Source of the DNA: Macrolepiota albuminosa
Taxonomy: Eukaryota; Basidiomycota; Agaricomycetes; Agaricales; Agaricaceae
DNA length: 64,000 bases
NCBI GenBank assembly: GCA_027475525.1
Contig: JAMWFC010000035.1
Location: 164,567 to 228,566 of the forward strand
Direction of reading: 5' to 3'
The first letter of the stretch is position 1, and each line of letters begins with the position of its first letter. The position numbers and the translations under genes are program-made. Shown one piece after another: positions 11,228 to 22,947 of this stretch. The notes under the pieces are model-generated. The model saw nothing but the letters and a program-made list of their open reading frames with translations, was not told where the DNA came from and ran no database searches.

Positions 11228-12943
11228 TTATTGGCCGTTTTTTTCTGGCCGTGGGGTGGGCTGTTGCCTCACTTGTGACTTTGCTGGTAGTCCACCAGCC
11301 TGCCTGCCACTATCACGACAATTATTATCATCTCGATTGTTATTTCTACGATCACGCCCTTCACCGTCATTATTGCAACGAGTTGGCTTCCTCCGCTCAT
11401 AGTGGTCACTACCATTATTGCTACCACCCGGATCTCTGTCCGGTTCAGCAGTTCGAGCTGTGAATTGTCGCCGCATGTCATCAACAGGCGTTACACCCTC
11501 ACGCCCTTCAAAGGCTACCCCCTGGTTGTCAATCAATGACTCACCATGATCACGCAAGTCCTGGTTGCATATCTTCTGGTAATTGACACGTTCATTCCAG
11601 TTGTCCACTAGGTGGACACGTTGTACTACATGTCGTGGTTGTGTTTGCTCCTTAAGAATGTGGACTTTGTCCACCTTTTCTTTGATAGTAACTTGCTTTC
11701 AAGGTGTCTTAACCTCCTGCACTGCAAGTAGTGCCTCTGGCTCTGCCAGAGTCATCGTCACAGTCTCTACCTCAGACAATGCCTGCTGAGGCACTCTGCT
11801 GACAATGCGTTGACGGTTTGCAGCATTCTGACGCCTAACATAGTCTTGCTGAAACTCATTGGCCTGATGAGGCGCATTAAGCAACTCCATCGTATCAGCG
11901 ATTAATGGCGCTCATCGGCGCACACTCATCTCGCATTCCACTGAGTCAGCCAGAGTAGCCATTGAGACTGCTGACCCTCGCGCCGCTCTGCGCTTCAGGT
12001 ATTCAACCACTTTGAGTTCGAAGATACGCACAAATAATTCAATATATTCAGTCGAATCTGCACAGGGTACATTGTGGCTCCTAGCAGCCAGCAACTGTAA
12101 GTGCTTTACTACATAAAGCTGCAGACGCTTTCGCATCAATTCCTTTGCGACCAACGGATATCGGTCCAACACCAGCTGTAACTGAATAGACAAGGTCAAA
12201 TGCGACCTTTTGCTCTCCTCATCATCTGAGGATTCCAGCTTGAACCCTAAGTCCATAACTCTCCTGAGGCCTTCATGCCTTACTTGCGGCTGTTTGCTGG
12301 CTCTTCTGTGCAACTCTGGAATTCCAGGCGCTGTCGACGCCTTTTCCAACCTCACAACCTTGTCGTCTTCCCTACTGACCACTATTGCTGGTCCTTGCTT
12401 CTGTCCTTGTGTCGTCAACGACGACGGTCCTGATTCAGTGGCAGCATCTGCCACAAACTCCAAATGATGTTCTGTAGGTGCAGTCCGGAATGGGGTACTA
12501 TGCGCAAACGTGCTGCCTTGTACCATTTCCGAGTACTGGGTAAGGTCTGGTTGACCCTCGAATTGAGCTGATGAGCTCTCGGGCAATACCGGATACATCA
12601 ATGAAGGCATTTGGCTCGCTGGCAGCAACACTCCTGAGATCGCGGATCTCTCTCCTGGTTTACCACCAGGTCAGACAATGGACATCATCCGTGATACGGA
12701 TAGCCCACCAGGCATTCCAAAGCTTGCGCTGACATTGCGAGGTATCTTTTTGTCCTGCTTTGGCGGAGGTTGGTACGCTGATGCAGATTGTGTCTTTACA
12801 GCTTGAAGCACAGGTAGGTCACCTGTGTCTGCAGCTGGGAACGGAGGATCTGGATCAAGAGAGCCAGTCATAGAAGCACGTTTTTGACGTGATGCCAACA
12901 GAAAATTGAGAGGGTTTGATGAGAGTTGCCTAGTCGGTAACAA
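11228..12943 (-). pseudogene. Element 1 upstream ORF before gag (unknown function)
   Basis: Four pieces in one frame (12943-12671, 12631-11912, 11890-11699, 11674-11228), separated only by TGA stops, ending at a TAA (11228-11230) just 28 bp before the gag Met. Undamaged it would be about 570 aa. The N-terminal third is Pro/Ser-rich. The middle is a helical Leu/Arg-rich region (L-Q-L-Y-V-V-K-H-L ... E-Y-I-E-L). The C-terminus is rich in Arg/Asn/Asp and ends basic, which could suit RNA binding. The frame is distinct from gag. A weakly similar stretch sits in the relic at about 18.0-18.2 kb, suggesting this ORF belongs to the family rather than being a chance capture. No family recognised. Confidence 0.65.
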
Positions 12944-12982
12944 GCCTAGAGTCTAAAGCCGATAGCAGAAGATTTAAAAAAA

Positions 12983-13156
12983 TGTAACCTGAGGTTACGA
13001 GCTAGAACTATCTTGTGTGTTCCACACAGTGCTAAATCAGACCGCAGTATTGGATTTGACTAGAACTAGAGTGAATATAAAATGTTAAGCTTACATAATA
13101 CTCTACTGAATGATTATAGCGTTGTTGACACTGGTAACAAGTGTGAGTCCGTTACA
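12983..13156 (-). repeat. 5' LTR of gypsy element 1 (174 bp)
   Basis: Matches 1950-2123 at 166 of 174 positions. In sense it precedes all ORFs, so it is the promoter-bearing LTR. The target duplication CTTGT follows at 13157-13161. The minus-strand leader begins TTTTTTAAATCTTCTGC, which resembles no tRNA 3' end that I know. Confidence 0.95.
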
Positions 13157-16100
13157 CTTGTGCTTATATAATGCTAAAAAAAATACCTACAAAAAGCAGA
13201 TTCATTTCTCACTTTTGACATAGTTTATTGTAGTACTCAAACTATTTCTGTTTACAAGCTATAAATGTGAAGCCACAATTGCAGAGAGATACATCTGTTT
13301 CTATATAGAAGTCATATTGATGTCAATATCTTCTATGCTTACAGAAACAATAATAAAAATTGAAGGCTTTGAAGTCAAGTCTCTATATTTTATTTGTCTA
13401 CTTATCAATATATATCATGCCATCCAATTCTTGGATTTACATTGATAAACACTAATATATACAATCAACTTTCTCAATTATTGAGAAAACACTCTCTTCA
13501 AACTGTTGAGAGACATTCCACTAAGCCATTGTTGGAATGTCTCCCAATACAAACTCACTCAAAAGCTCAACTTATTTAAATTTAAGCTCAAGTTTCATAT
13601 AATAGTAGCTAAAATTTCTTTCTCTGCTTCAGTAATTGTGCCATTAATTTTTTTTTGACTATTCAATTTTATAAACAGTCATTGACAAAACTCTATTGTA
13701 GACCTTGGTATTGCTATGCGCTGCAGCAGCTCATCCCTATTGATAATTTTTTACCACAATGAATGTGTTATAAGCACATAGTAAAAAGTAATTTGTCAAG
13801 TACTAATTGGTATATGGCATTTTTCACTATGTGCATGTTAATAAAGTATATATAGTTATGATCTACATTAGGCTCAGTCATTTACTATCTTTATTAGAGT
13901 TTGTCATTAACAAACATGGTTCCAGAATCATCTGCAAAAATATGGTGAATTCAAATTTTTTCGATATTGGACTTGATGCATAAATTGATTTATTGTTTGG
14001 ATTATATTCTGACTAGTGCATTGGATTTGGACTCTTGTGAGATTGGTCTCTGTAAACTTAGCATTCAGTTGACGTTCATAAGAATGACATGAAGAGTAAG
14101 GCTCATTCTAACACAATCTTTAAAGACTCAATTTGTCTAACTTTCTGTTTGTAGCAAAGAGTCAGGATCATTTTATACAAGATGGATAAGAGATGGAGTG
14201 GACAGCTTATTTGACTGCTCCTACATTAGAATATTTTTCTACTGCTCAAAGCCATGAAGCAGATATATCTTCTATTTTGTAAGCAGAGAAACAGGAAACA
14301 GTATTGTCGCTCATAGATAATAAGTATGACATTAATCAGAGAATCAGTAGGATATAGCCTAGATATTTTGAGCTAAAAGAGATTGTTTTGCATTCTGTGA
14401 TATTCATCTTCAACTTCTAGTTTATATATTTGGCAAATGGCCTTAAAAGGTATCCTGAAAGCCTTTTCGCTACTAAGCTACAAACCATTACCTGTAGCTA
14501 ACAATAAAAGGAGAATAGAAAATAAAAAGACTTATAGTTTTTCAAGCAACGAATGTAATACAATGCAGGTTGTGAAGTGGTGTTAATAGGTTATACTAGT
14601 ACAAGCACTAAATCTTCAATGTCTTCTGCTTATTCTGACTTGTTATTTTCATTTTTGTGCCAAAGTCTAGTCACAAAGTGTCAGATAGTGACGTCAAAGA
14701 AAGATAATATGGAATTTAACCAATCATATTTCTTAAATGCTAGATGACTAGTAGTATGCTAACTTGAGGTGGACACCCAAATACAAGATCAACATATGTG
14801 TTCTTGAATAATTGGTTTCAAGCAACAGCAGATTGGAATAATAAAAAACAATTTATGGTGCTAGAGTAATAGGTACAACTTGAAGTTTTGCACATGCACA
14901 ATTGTGTGAGCACCTACAATGTCAATGATTGCCAAGAGCTGAGAAAAAGACAAAAAGACAAGTATAAAGATATTGTATTCAACCAAAAGAATATTATTCA
15001 ATTCTAATCATAATAACAATAAGGTCTTTGTTATAAAGAGCAATTCAACTAATTGACAATCCCAATTTGAAAAGAAAAAACATGCTTTTTAATCTAATTT
15101 CAAAACACCTTGCTAGTTTTTTTTTTTTTCAAATTCGAAAACTCTTTCTATTATAGATATATTCCTTGCTTCCTGGTTTTGTTGACAAGGCTTTTTGGTT
15201 TTCTTAACTTGAGACTGTTGAGGACTTTTCCGAGCCAGAATTTCCAAGGATAGACCCAGATAAACTTATTGAGGAAAAAAACCTCCTATATTATATTGCA
15301 GAGTGGCATTGTCTTGTATGTATTAGTCAAGTATTTATTTCTCAATACTGGGTTATTGGAAAGCTTGAGTTTGGCATAACTTTGACTGTTTGGCTAGCTC
15401 AAGATCTAAAGAAATGCTGCTACATTGCATTGAAGATCTATATCTGTTTATCTGTTTTGGAATGAGGTCCTGAAGACCACTGAGGTTGATGAGCAATATG
15501 TCACTTGTTTGACTCATTCACAATTATTGGACCTGATGAAGAGCATCATTGTCTTGTGCATCTACTACTATGGAGTAGTCTCAAGCACTGGCTCAAAATT
15601 AATCCACTCTGCTGTCTGATTCTCTTTGTCCTTGCTCTGGTACTTCAACAGCTCTTTCTGGCTCTTGATTATGTTAAAGAGTGCAAGATTATATATACAG
15701 GTGGGATATTCTACTTGTTAAGATTTACAGAATACTTTAGTCACTCTAATATATATTGTTGATATTATTACTTGTTAAGATTTACAAAATACTACAGGTA
15801 ACAAAAGTTAGCTCGATAAGCAATATGTAGGTAAAAGATTGCTTACCTTCAGTTACTCCAATATATGTTATTGACTGAGGATAGCATTTGTTTGCTATAT
15901 AGTAATCTAAAAAAATATTTAAGGTTTGATAGTGTCTCTTAATCATCACTGATTACGGTGGTGGCTAAGTAATCACCTGAACCTAAAGGTATATGTATAA
16001 GTGTGATGTACAAATGGCTGGTACAAGTCTCTTTTCAACACTCCCTCTGACTCAGATAGCCATCTTGATTCTTCAGGCTTATAAGTCCAACCAGATAGTC

Positions 16101-16219
16101 ATGAGTGGCTCAGAGTAGTGATTTGATACAGATATTGGTGAGGTTTTCTGATGACAGAATATGGGTAATATCAATATCTCCTTCTGATACACTCTTACTA
16201 ACCTCTTTTTGAAATTGAT
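13157..16219. other. AT-rich gene-free DNA
   Basis: After the target duplication there are about 3 kb of AT-rich, CpG-poor sequence. No open frame longer than 85 codons and no domain is recognisable. Probably transposon DNA decayed beyond recognition. I see no repeat structure clear enough to list. Confidence 0.5.
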
Positions 16220-19165
16220 TGGGGTTTAGTCAGAGTTACCTTTCTGCTGTTGTGCTAGCACTATGAGTTCTAAGCCTTCTAAATTCTTGAAGTCAATGGA
16301 TAGTGTGTGCTGAAAGGCTGATAAATATTGGATGAGACTGATAAGTAAAGTCTGTAGCAGGGTGCCAAAGCCAGAAATGTCCTGAGTCTAAGAAGATCAC
16401 TAGAGTCTCTAGTATATCGAATGTTAGTAAGCCTATAATGTCCCTTGATGCACTCAGCCCAAGTAGAAGCCTATCAACATTCTCTGTCTGGAGCCCTCTT
16501 TAGTCATGAATGGCTGCATCCTTGATTCCTAGCTGAGGCTTGGTATACTACAAACCACATATTGCAGTTGCAGTCCATATTGGCCTTTTTGGCCAGGAAG
16601 ATCTCTATGTGCTGACCTTGCAAAGGTGGTATAGCAGGTGTAGGTTGTCTGCTTCCTCCTTTATGGCTACTACAATGCTCATAGTAGTTAGCAGCCTTAA
16701 GAGACTGCTCATACCTTATAGCATATGCCACAAACTCCTAAACATTGTTGACTTCTGTAGACAGCCTGTCTTTACAAATCAGATAGCAGTGCATGTCTGC
16801 TGAAATATCATTTAAGAACAGTTTGGGCATAGTGTACTCATCCAGATATACTGCCATATTCTGAGCATAGTTATTAAGAATATCATAGAACTCTTGCACA
16901 CCCAGCTTCTTGATGTACTTAGCAGACTGGAAGTCATATCATGTGTCCTGCAACATCAAGGGGTATATGAATTAATTGTATAGTTTTGTGAGGACTCCCT
17001 TAAACATCTAGTTGTACTGAACTCAATTGACATGCAATACTGCTTATTGGAACCAACTCATGGCCTCTCTGGCTAAGAACTCAGACAGAACAAAAATTTG
17101 TTCTTATTCTATATAGTCTCCACTATATAAACACATGGTGAGATGGGTGTACTTATCCATTGCCTAGTCTTTCAGGTCACTAAACTTGGATGCACCAGAA
17201 TAGGCTCAAATGTGCCTGCTGTTTACTTTATGCAGCTTCACTTCTTCTAATAACCATAAGGTTACTTCCAAGATGTCATTAACTACTTGATGAAGGTGGT
17301 CATGCATAGCTTTGTGATGCCTGTGTATGGCCTCTCATTGGCCTGAAAATCTAATTGCTAGGTCAGCAGCTTAGGGAAGTGATTTCCCTCATCCACCCTG
17401 CAGCAAACATCCTGAGCCTCTGCAACTAAAGGCATAGTTGCCTTCTTCTCAGAGAGTTGATCTAGAGTGCTTATTCTGGCATCTACCAGGGATATCATGT
17501 CTTGTAGCATCATCTTGATTAAGGAAGTCTCCTTGATCATGATTGTTGTACCACTCTGATTCTAAAGAAGATTAATTCTCCTGGCTCTGCATCATAAATC
17601 AATGACATCTTGTCAATAGGCTTAGTGCCTTTGAATATGATGTCCTGATCATCAATAAGAGAATATCTCTTAGTTCTGAGGTCTCTGTTGCACATTCATT
17701 AATAAGTGACTTGGTTGCTCAATGACTCTGCCATTGGCATACATGGCATTATAGATGTCTTGCTCTCCACCTTGAAAGCCATACTGGCTTGCCTATCCAG
17801 ATCTGAAGTATCTGTTCTAGGATTTTGATTATACAGGTAAAGGAGCTCCCTTGTCCTGCTAGAGTATGAAACATACTTACCAGGTTTGCTTCAAACACTT
17901 CTTGTGCCCATGCTAGTGCCTCCACTAGCTTGACTCTGATGTCTTGATTACAACATGCTGGACATTTCTCAGACATGTAGCTCCAGAGGATCAATACTCC
18001 TGATTGCTTTGCAGCTTTATACTGCAAATACATCTGGAGTTCCAATGACAGAACTCTCATTCAAATCAGTATATTTAGTACTGAATACAATAGGCACTTT
18101 GTGCCCTTGCTGCCTAAGTGCTACTATATGCACTAAAGCATATCGCTCTAGTCATGTCTGGGTGATGTATTTTATCACTTTTGAGTGTAAATCCCAGAAC
18201 ATCTGCAAGCACATAGTGTAAGCAGTTTTCAACTGCTGTTCCTCTGCTCTGACATCATTGTTTATAAAGGACTCAGGAGCCTCCTCTGAGAGGTCATTAT
18301 CCTCCTTGACCTCTTTTATAATGGGAGTGCATAGGAAGCAATTTTCTGCAGTTTCTGCTTCATGGGTCACAGCCTCCTCTGGAACATTCTCTATGTGAGC
18401 TTCCACTATCCTAGTAGATATTGAGCTCACCATGGCTTGTCTGGCCCCAGTATTCCAGTTTAGAGATATATATTTTCCAGCCCATACCAATGAGTCGATG
18501 ACTCCTGAAGTGTCTGAGGCACCTGTCAACTATCTGACCTTGTCAGGAGGCCCTTTGAAAGCTAGTCAGCTAGACCATTGAGGTTTTTCTAGCAGCTGCA
18601 TAATTGAGAGAGTTAATTCCTCTGGCATTTTGTCTTGCAGCCATTGCTGGCCCTCATGAAACAAGCTCTCAGCTCTTTGGGCCTTATTCTCATTCCTAGA
18701 AAGGCCAGAACTCTGACCTCAATCTCAAGTCTTGGACCCTGCCTAGCCTACAATGAATGTCTGCATATTCTGTGTGTTTACTGGGTCACTCTATAGATCG
18801 TGGGTATTGTGCCCACTGTCTATGGTAACTATAAGTATAGAGTTACTCATTAATTCCTTATCTAAAATTTGCATGGTGTGGCTGTGCAAGAAGCTCGAGA
18901 AGCTGATAGAGTTCTGTCAAAAAATTCTGCAACTAATGTCAGATGCTAGGCAATAAATCTTAGCTAGTGAATTCAAAAAAATATAATGAAGTTACAGTTA
19001 TATAAAAGCTTAAAGTTCACACTGCACAGAATCAAACCAGTCTGATCTATTGATTATGTAGTATAAACACAAAATAGGCCGTTTATTTAGCAGCATGTAG
19101 CTAAGTATTTATAATAATATAAATAATATTATATTATAATAAATATAATATAATTTTGACTAAGT
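16220..19165 (-). mobile_element. Highly decayed relic of a gypsy element related to element 1
   Basis: On the minus strand, translated fragments at 16500-17290 follow the gag of element 1 almost collinearly (shared A-Q-N-M-A-V-Y and A-Y-A-I-R-Y). Fragments at about 17.7-18.5 kb correspond in place, and weakly in sequence, to its upstream ORF. Stops interrupt every frame. An AT-rich stretch at about 19,000-19,160 recurs inverted near 24,880-25,026 and could be part of a degenerate LTR. No LTR ends or target duplication can be defined. It is older than element 1, judged by near-total loss of CpG. Confidence 0.7.
16500..17290 (-). pseudogene. Relic gag fragment
   Basis: The minus-strand translation, broken by several stops, keeps Y-A-Q-N-M-A-V-Y, D-E-Y-T, A-Y-A-I-R-Y and a C-N-C-N region, in the same order and spacing as gag of element 1 (10354-11199). 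The longest open piece is 16504-16731 (75 codons). Non-functional. Confidence 0.8.
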
Positions 19166-19239
19166 CTACTAACTAAAGGCTATGTGGCTAGAGCCATATA
19201 GGATACTATACTACAGAGGCTACAAAAAAGCAGTGAACT

Positions 19240-19645
19240 GGTAAGAATATAAGTAAATGCCATAAATTAAACTATATAGTAAAAAGGTTTACAATCATGC
19301 AGTCAGCTATTTGTCATAAAAATACTTCATCATTCCATTCTATAAGCACTGCCACCAGCTAAGAGCATCATTCCAGATTGATTGATGCCAAGTGTCTATG
19401 TCAAGGTATAGCCATGGTGTGCAAGTAGCAAGGTGTGGCAAAGTGTCAACAATGGTGCTATAGAAAGTGGTCCTGGAATAATTAGAGGCTGTAGCTGCAA
19501 GTTATTAGTGTAAAAATATGCAAAAATTAGTGCCAGAAGTGCTAAAGCATGCCGCTCCTGGTGGTATCAGTGGACTAATGTGAGGTGCTGGTATTGATGC
19601 TATTTGTAGCCAGCTATAATGAGAGCTTATTACTACCTTTTAAAG
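19240..19645. repeat. Dispersed repeat A, copy 1
   Basis: Matches 24122-24590 over most of its length, for example the shared block AAGCACTGCCACCAGCTAAG near 19350. Copies differ by many transitions and short indels. Neither TG...CA ends nor coding signal were found. Probably a piece of an unidentified transposon. Confidence 0.7.
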
Positions 19646-20274
19646 ACAATGGTACACAAGCATCTTGCATATGTTTTTGCATGGCCTGGCCTCTATTGAA
19701 AAGCTATCACTAAATATAAGAATATAAAATAGTGACAAGGCAGATATTTGTGCCCATTTCCAGTTAAAACTCAGACTTTGAGTCTTAACCTGTTAACGTT
19801 TCAGATAAGACTTTCTCTATCTTCACCACTTTGGATGTGTTACACATCTTCATTTACAATCAAATTCCAATTAGCTGGGCTGATTATGCATATATCTTTA
19901 GAGTCATCTATCTGATCTATATTTTTTTTCAAACTACCAGCTGCAGCAAAAGGCAGCTGTGATTAACAATAAGAGGCTACAATGCCTCAACCATTATAGA
20001 GATGTCTATGTCCATTGTAGAGTGGAATGGGTAGCATGAGGCCATGTTTGATGATTAGCAGCAAGACAACTGGCACATTTTCTATGAGCATTCCACAACA
20101 GAACATACTTGTTGATTGGGCAAAATTCCAATGCCCATGATCTTTAGACATGCAAATATGTGTTTAATAAACAGACTCAGCTCAATGCTAATGAGCCAAT
20201 GACATGTCAATCTTATAACCCTATTCTCACACTGTTCTCCTTATAAAACTATCCTGATTTCCTGTCTCAAGTGA
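19646..20274. other. AT-rich gene-free DNA between repeats
   Basis: No open frame, repeat boundary or domain that I can support. Decayed intergenic or transposon sequence. Confidence 0.4.
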
Positions 20275-21144
20275 TGATACGATGTTGTATCAGCAGTCAG
20301 AGACATATCATGCATCAGAAGTCAAAATAAACATTTAATAATGGGCTGAAACTGTAAGCCTACTGGTAGCAGTCTCACAAAAATATATCTCCAAAACATC
20401 TTAATAAATATACAGAAACGTACAGAACAATGGATCGAGATCAGCTCAAACTATTAACTTAACAACAGTCTAGCCACTGTAATGGAAAAAGAAAGCATGG
20501 AAGCTAGCAGAAGTAACAAAATGAGATCAAATTATGATGATCTAGATCAAAATCAGATCTGACAATGCCCAATTTGCCATGACTAAAAGGGGAAAGAAAA
20601 AAGAAGAAGCACTAAAAGAGGAAAGAAGGATCTATGAATGGGATTGTGCTAAATAGAGCTGAAGCAAATGGGGAAGTGGCAATCAGAAACATTCAGAGAA
20701 ATAGTAGAATAAGAAGCTGAATAGTAGAACTGATGGCATTAAAACAGGCCTCCCAAAAGGAAAATTGGACTATCAAATATATTATTGAGGGTGGGGAAGT
20801 TACAATAAAGAGTCATGTATAGATAGTGGTCTGTGCACTAGAAAAACAGTATAGATAGTCCAAGTTTAGTAGAAAATAGACAGGCAATTAATAGGCAAAG
20901 GCTTAGTGATTCCTAGAGAGTGAATTGCTTAGGCTGGAATTTATTGAGAATCCTCTGCTTTTCAGAATATTATTGAAAGCATTCAACATAATAATATCTC
21001 AAAACTTCTGCTTTCTGCAAAATTATTAAAAGCATTTAAAACAATAATAGTTCATTTCATGATCAAAGTCAGTGTGAATTGGAAGTGACTTTCTACACTA
21101 GTAAGCCTCAGAACTATCAGTACTACTTGCAACCAAATACTACA
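20275..21144. mobile_element. Solo-LTR-like repeat B, copy 1 (870 bp)
   Basis: Starts TGATACGATGTTGTATCA and ends ATACTACA. It is collinear with 22948-23890, with scattered substitutions. TG...CA ends and lack of coding sequence suggest a solo LTR. Flanks are AGTGA and GTAGG, so no exact target duplication remains. It lacks the 70-80 bp internal duplication seen in copy 2. Confidence 0.6.
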
Positions 21145-21829
21145 GTAGGGCCTTTAAGCACTATTTATGAGCCTGCCCTTGAAGAGGAACTTCTTGATGA
21201 TGATATAAATAACACTATAACCAATTTATCTCATGTATCTAGAAACTTGCCTATTGCCCTGTTTCTAATCTGCCAACAGCTTAACTATTGTAATATGTAG
21301 ACCATAGTAGGGTGTCACCACAACAAAGTGACAAAATTTTTAAAGGTTGCAAAAGTCACTTGAATCAAAATTTCTCTTAACAAAACACTCTTTTCTACTA
21401 CTATACAAAACAATTGTCTAGACTAATTTTTAATAGCTTCAAAACTGACAGAGTTCAGATTTTTTTTGAGGGTTAATTTGGCCACATATTATATATGATA
21501 ATTAAATAAGCATCAAAAAATGACTAATATCTCAAAAAGGAATACTCTTTACATCTACTTATTTATAACCATTGCAACAGTCTCAGGAATATAACAGTGA
21601 GATCTATACTTTGCAAAACTAAAGAATTTGACTTTTAGTTGAGCTCTTAAATGTTTAGTCCCTCTCTATAAGCCTTTATCTACCAATATATCATATGCTC
21701 CCATTTTTGAATAGTTGAAAGTGAAACTGATTGCATTGCAAATGGCATATTAGTTTTCAATGTCTTGAAAGTCACAATGCTTATGAAGATACTTATTGAC
21801 TGTTAATGACATTTAAATTGAGCTAAGAT
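21145..21829. other. AT-rich gene-free DNA
   Basis: AT-rich, CpG-poor sequence between two LTR-like repeats, with no recognisable gene or repeat. It ends at AAGAT, the target duplication of the next repeat. Confidence 0.4.
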
Positions 21830-22632
21830 TGTCAGGTTCCACTGAGTTGGGAGCTTTCCAAAAAAGCAACGCCCTTATGAGATGGACTTGATCTATGTGT
21901 ACTCAGGTGTCTGGAACTCCAGACTAAGCTCTGAAATTTAAAATGCAAACAGGGGATTCCCAGGACAAGAGACTTAGTCCGGGGATTGGGTGAAGTCAAA
22001 AAAAATTAAAGGGTTAGAGTCAAGTCAGGAACTAGAGGTTTTAAGACAAGACTCAGTTAGTAAAGTTTAAGTCACAAAGTGCATACCAGTCTTAAGAGCA
22101 CACAAATAAATTGAGCATGCCAGTCGAAGCGTGCCAGCCAAGCATACTAGCCAGTGCATACCAGTCAATCAAAGAGCATGCAAGCAATCAAATGTAATAT
22201 CAAGACTAGAGTACAATAAGCGGGTAGCTACTCTTAAATACTAGTAGGGGCTGCTCTGGATTTCTGAGGAGTTCTGGGATGTCTGGAGCGGTTCTGGGAG
22301 TTAATGGGCAGCGGTGGAAGAAGGGAAAACTGTATATCGGAAATTGCACATGCAGGGCACATGATCAATTGGCATGGAAAAGTGTTCTGATGTGTGATGC
22401 ATGATGGCTGGGGTAGTTGACATGATCCGGTGATTAGCATGTGCTGGTGGACAGTTCCGAGATTCATGCAGCGAGACTGTCAGGGAATACAGTGTGATAG
22501 CAGGGCTTGATGTGCATGATGGCAGTGGGAACGGTCCTGATGGCGGAAGTCATGTTGTGGGATTTGTGAAGGGGCCCCAAATAGAGCTCTGGAGGTGTTT
22601 CGGAGTGGTTCTGGGTGGAAGGGGTCATGACA
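21830..22632. mobile_element. Solo LTR, family C, old copy (803 bp)
   Basis: Begins TGTCAGGTTCC and ends GGTCATGACA, with an inverted TGTCA/TGACA terminus. A perfect 5-bp target duplication AAGAT flanks it (21825-21829 and 22633-22637). No internal domain is nearby, so LTR-LTR recombination probably removed the element body. Compared with 25659-26417 it has lost most CpG: the other copy's TCCG, GTCG and CCGG sites read TCCA, GTTG and CCAG here. Confidence 0.9.
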
Positions 22633-22947
22633 AAGATGCGCTATTACTAGTACTGCTACTTAGTCAATATTGCTTTGGGTGTGCTAAGTATGTGTGAAAG
22701 TCCTGGACAGGTCCCAAAGAACACATAGTAGGCAAGAGATTGGTGGCAAGGAAAGTGGGTGATTGGAAATGCTTATATAAGGCTCTAAATGCAGCAAAAG
22801 AGTGCTAAGAGTCACCAAGAAAAAATGCTAAGAAGCATGGAAAAAGTCACCAAGGAAAGGCACTCAGAAGTATAAAGAGAGTTGCCAAGAGGCATTAAGA
22901 ATGAGTGCTAAGAGGCATGGAAAAGGTTGCTAAGAAGCACTAAGTAT
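22633..22947. repeat. Intergenic stretch with imperfect minisatellite
   Basis: From about 22796 to 22945 short units resembling GCTAAGAAGCATGGAAAAAG alternate with TCACCAAG-like spacers, five or six imperfect copies. The last unit abuts repeat B copy 2. No gene signal. Confidence 0.6.

Larger units (their letters stand above)
1950..13156 (-). mobile_element. Degenerate 11.2-kb Ty3/gypsy chromovirus with extra ORFs
   Basis: The element is bounded by 174-bp direct repeats with TG...CA ends and by a perfect 5-bp target duplication CTTGT (1945-1949 and 13157-13161). In sense orientation (minus strand) it carries an upstream ORF, gag-protease, RT-RNase H-integrase with a chromo-like tail, then a further ORF region before the 3' LTR. 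All frames are broken by stops or frame changes, so the copy is dead. At 11.2 kb it is long for a fungal gypsy element, because about 1.7 kb upstream of gag and about 2.9 kb downstream of integrase are coding-like extras. No tRNA-type primer-binding site is obvious next to the 5' LTR. Confidence 0.95.

Noticed and set aside
22796..22945. Coding repeat protein
   Set aside because: The short units are not open in any frame over the tract.
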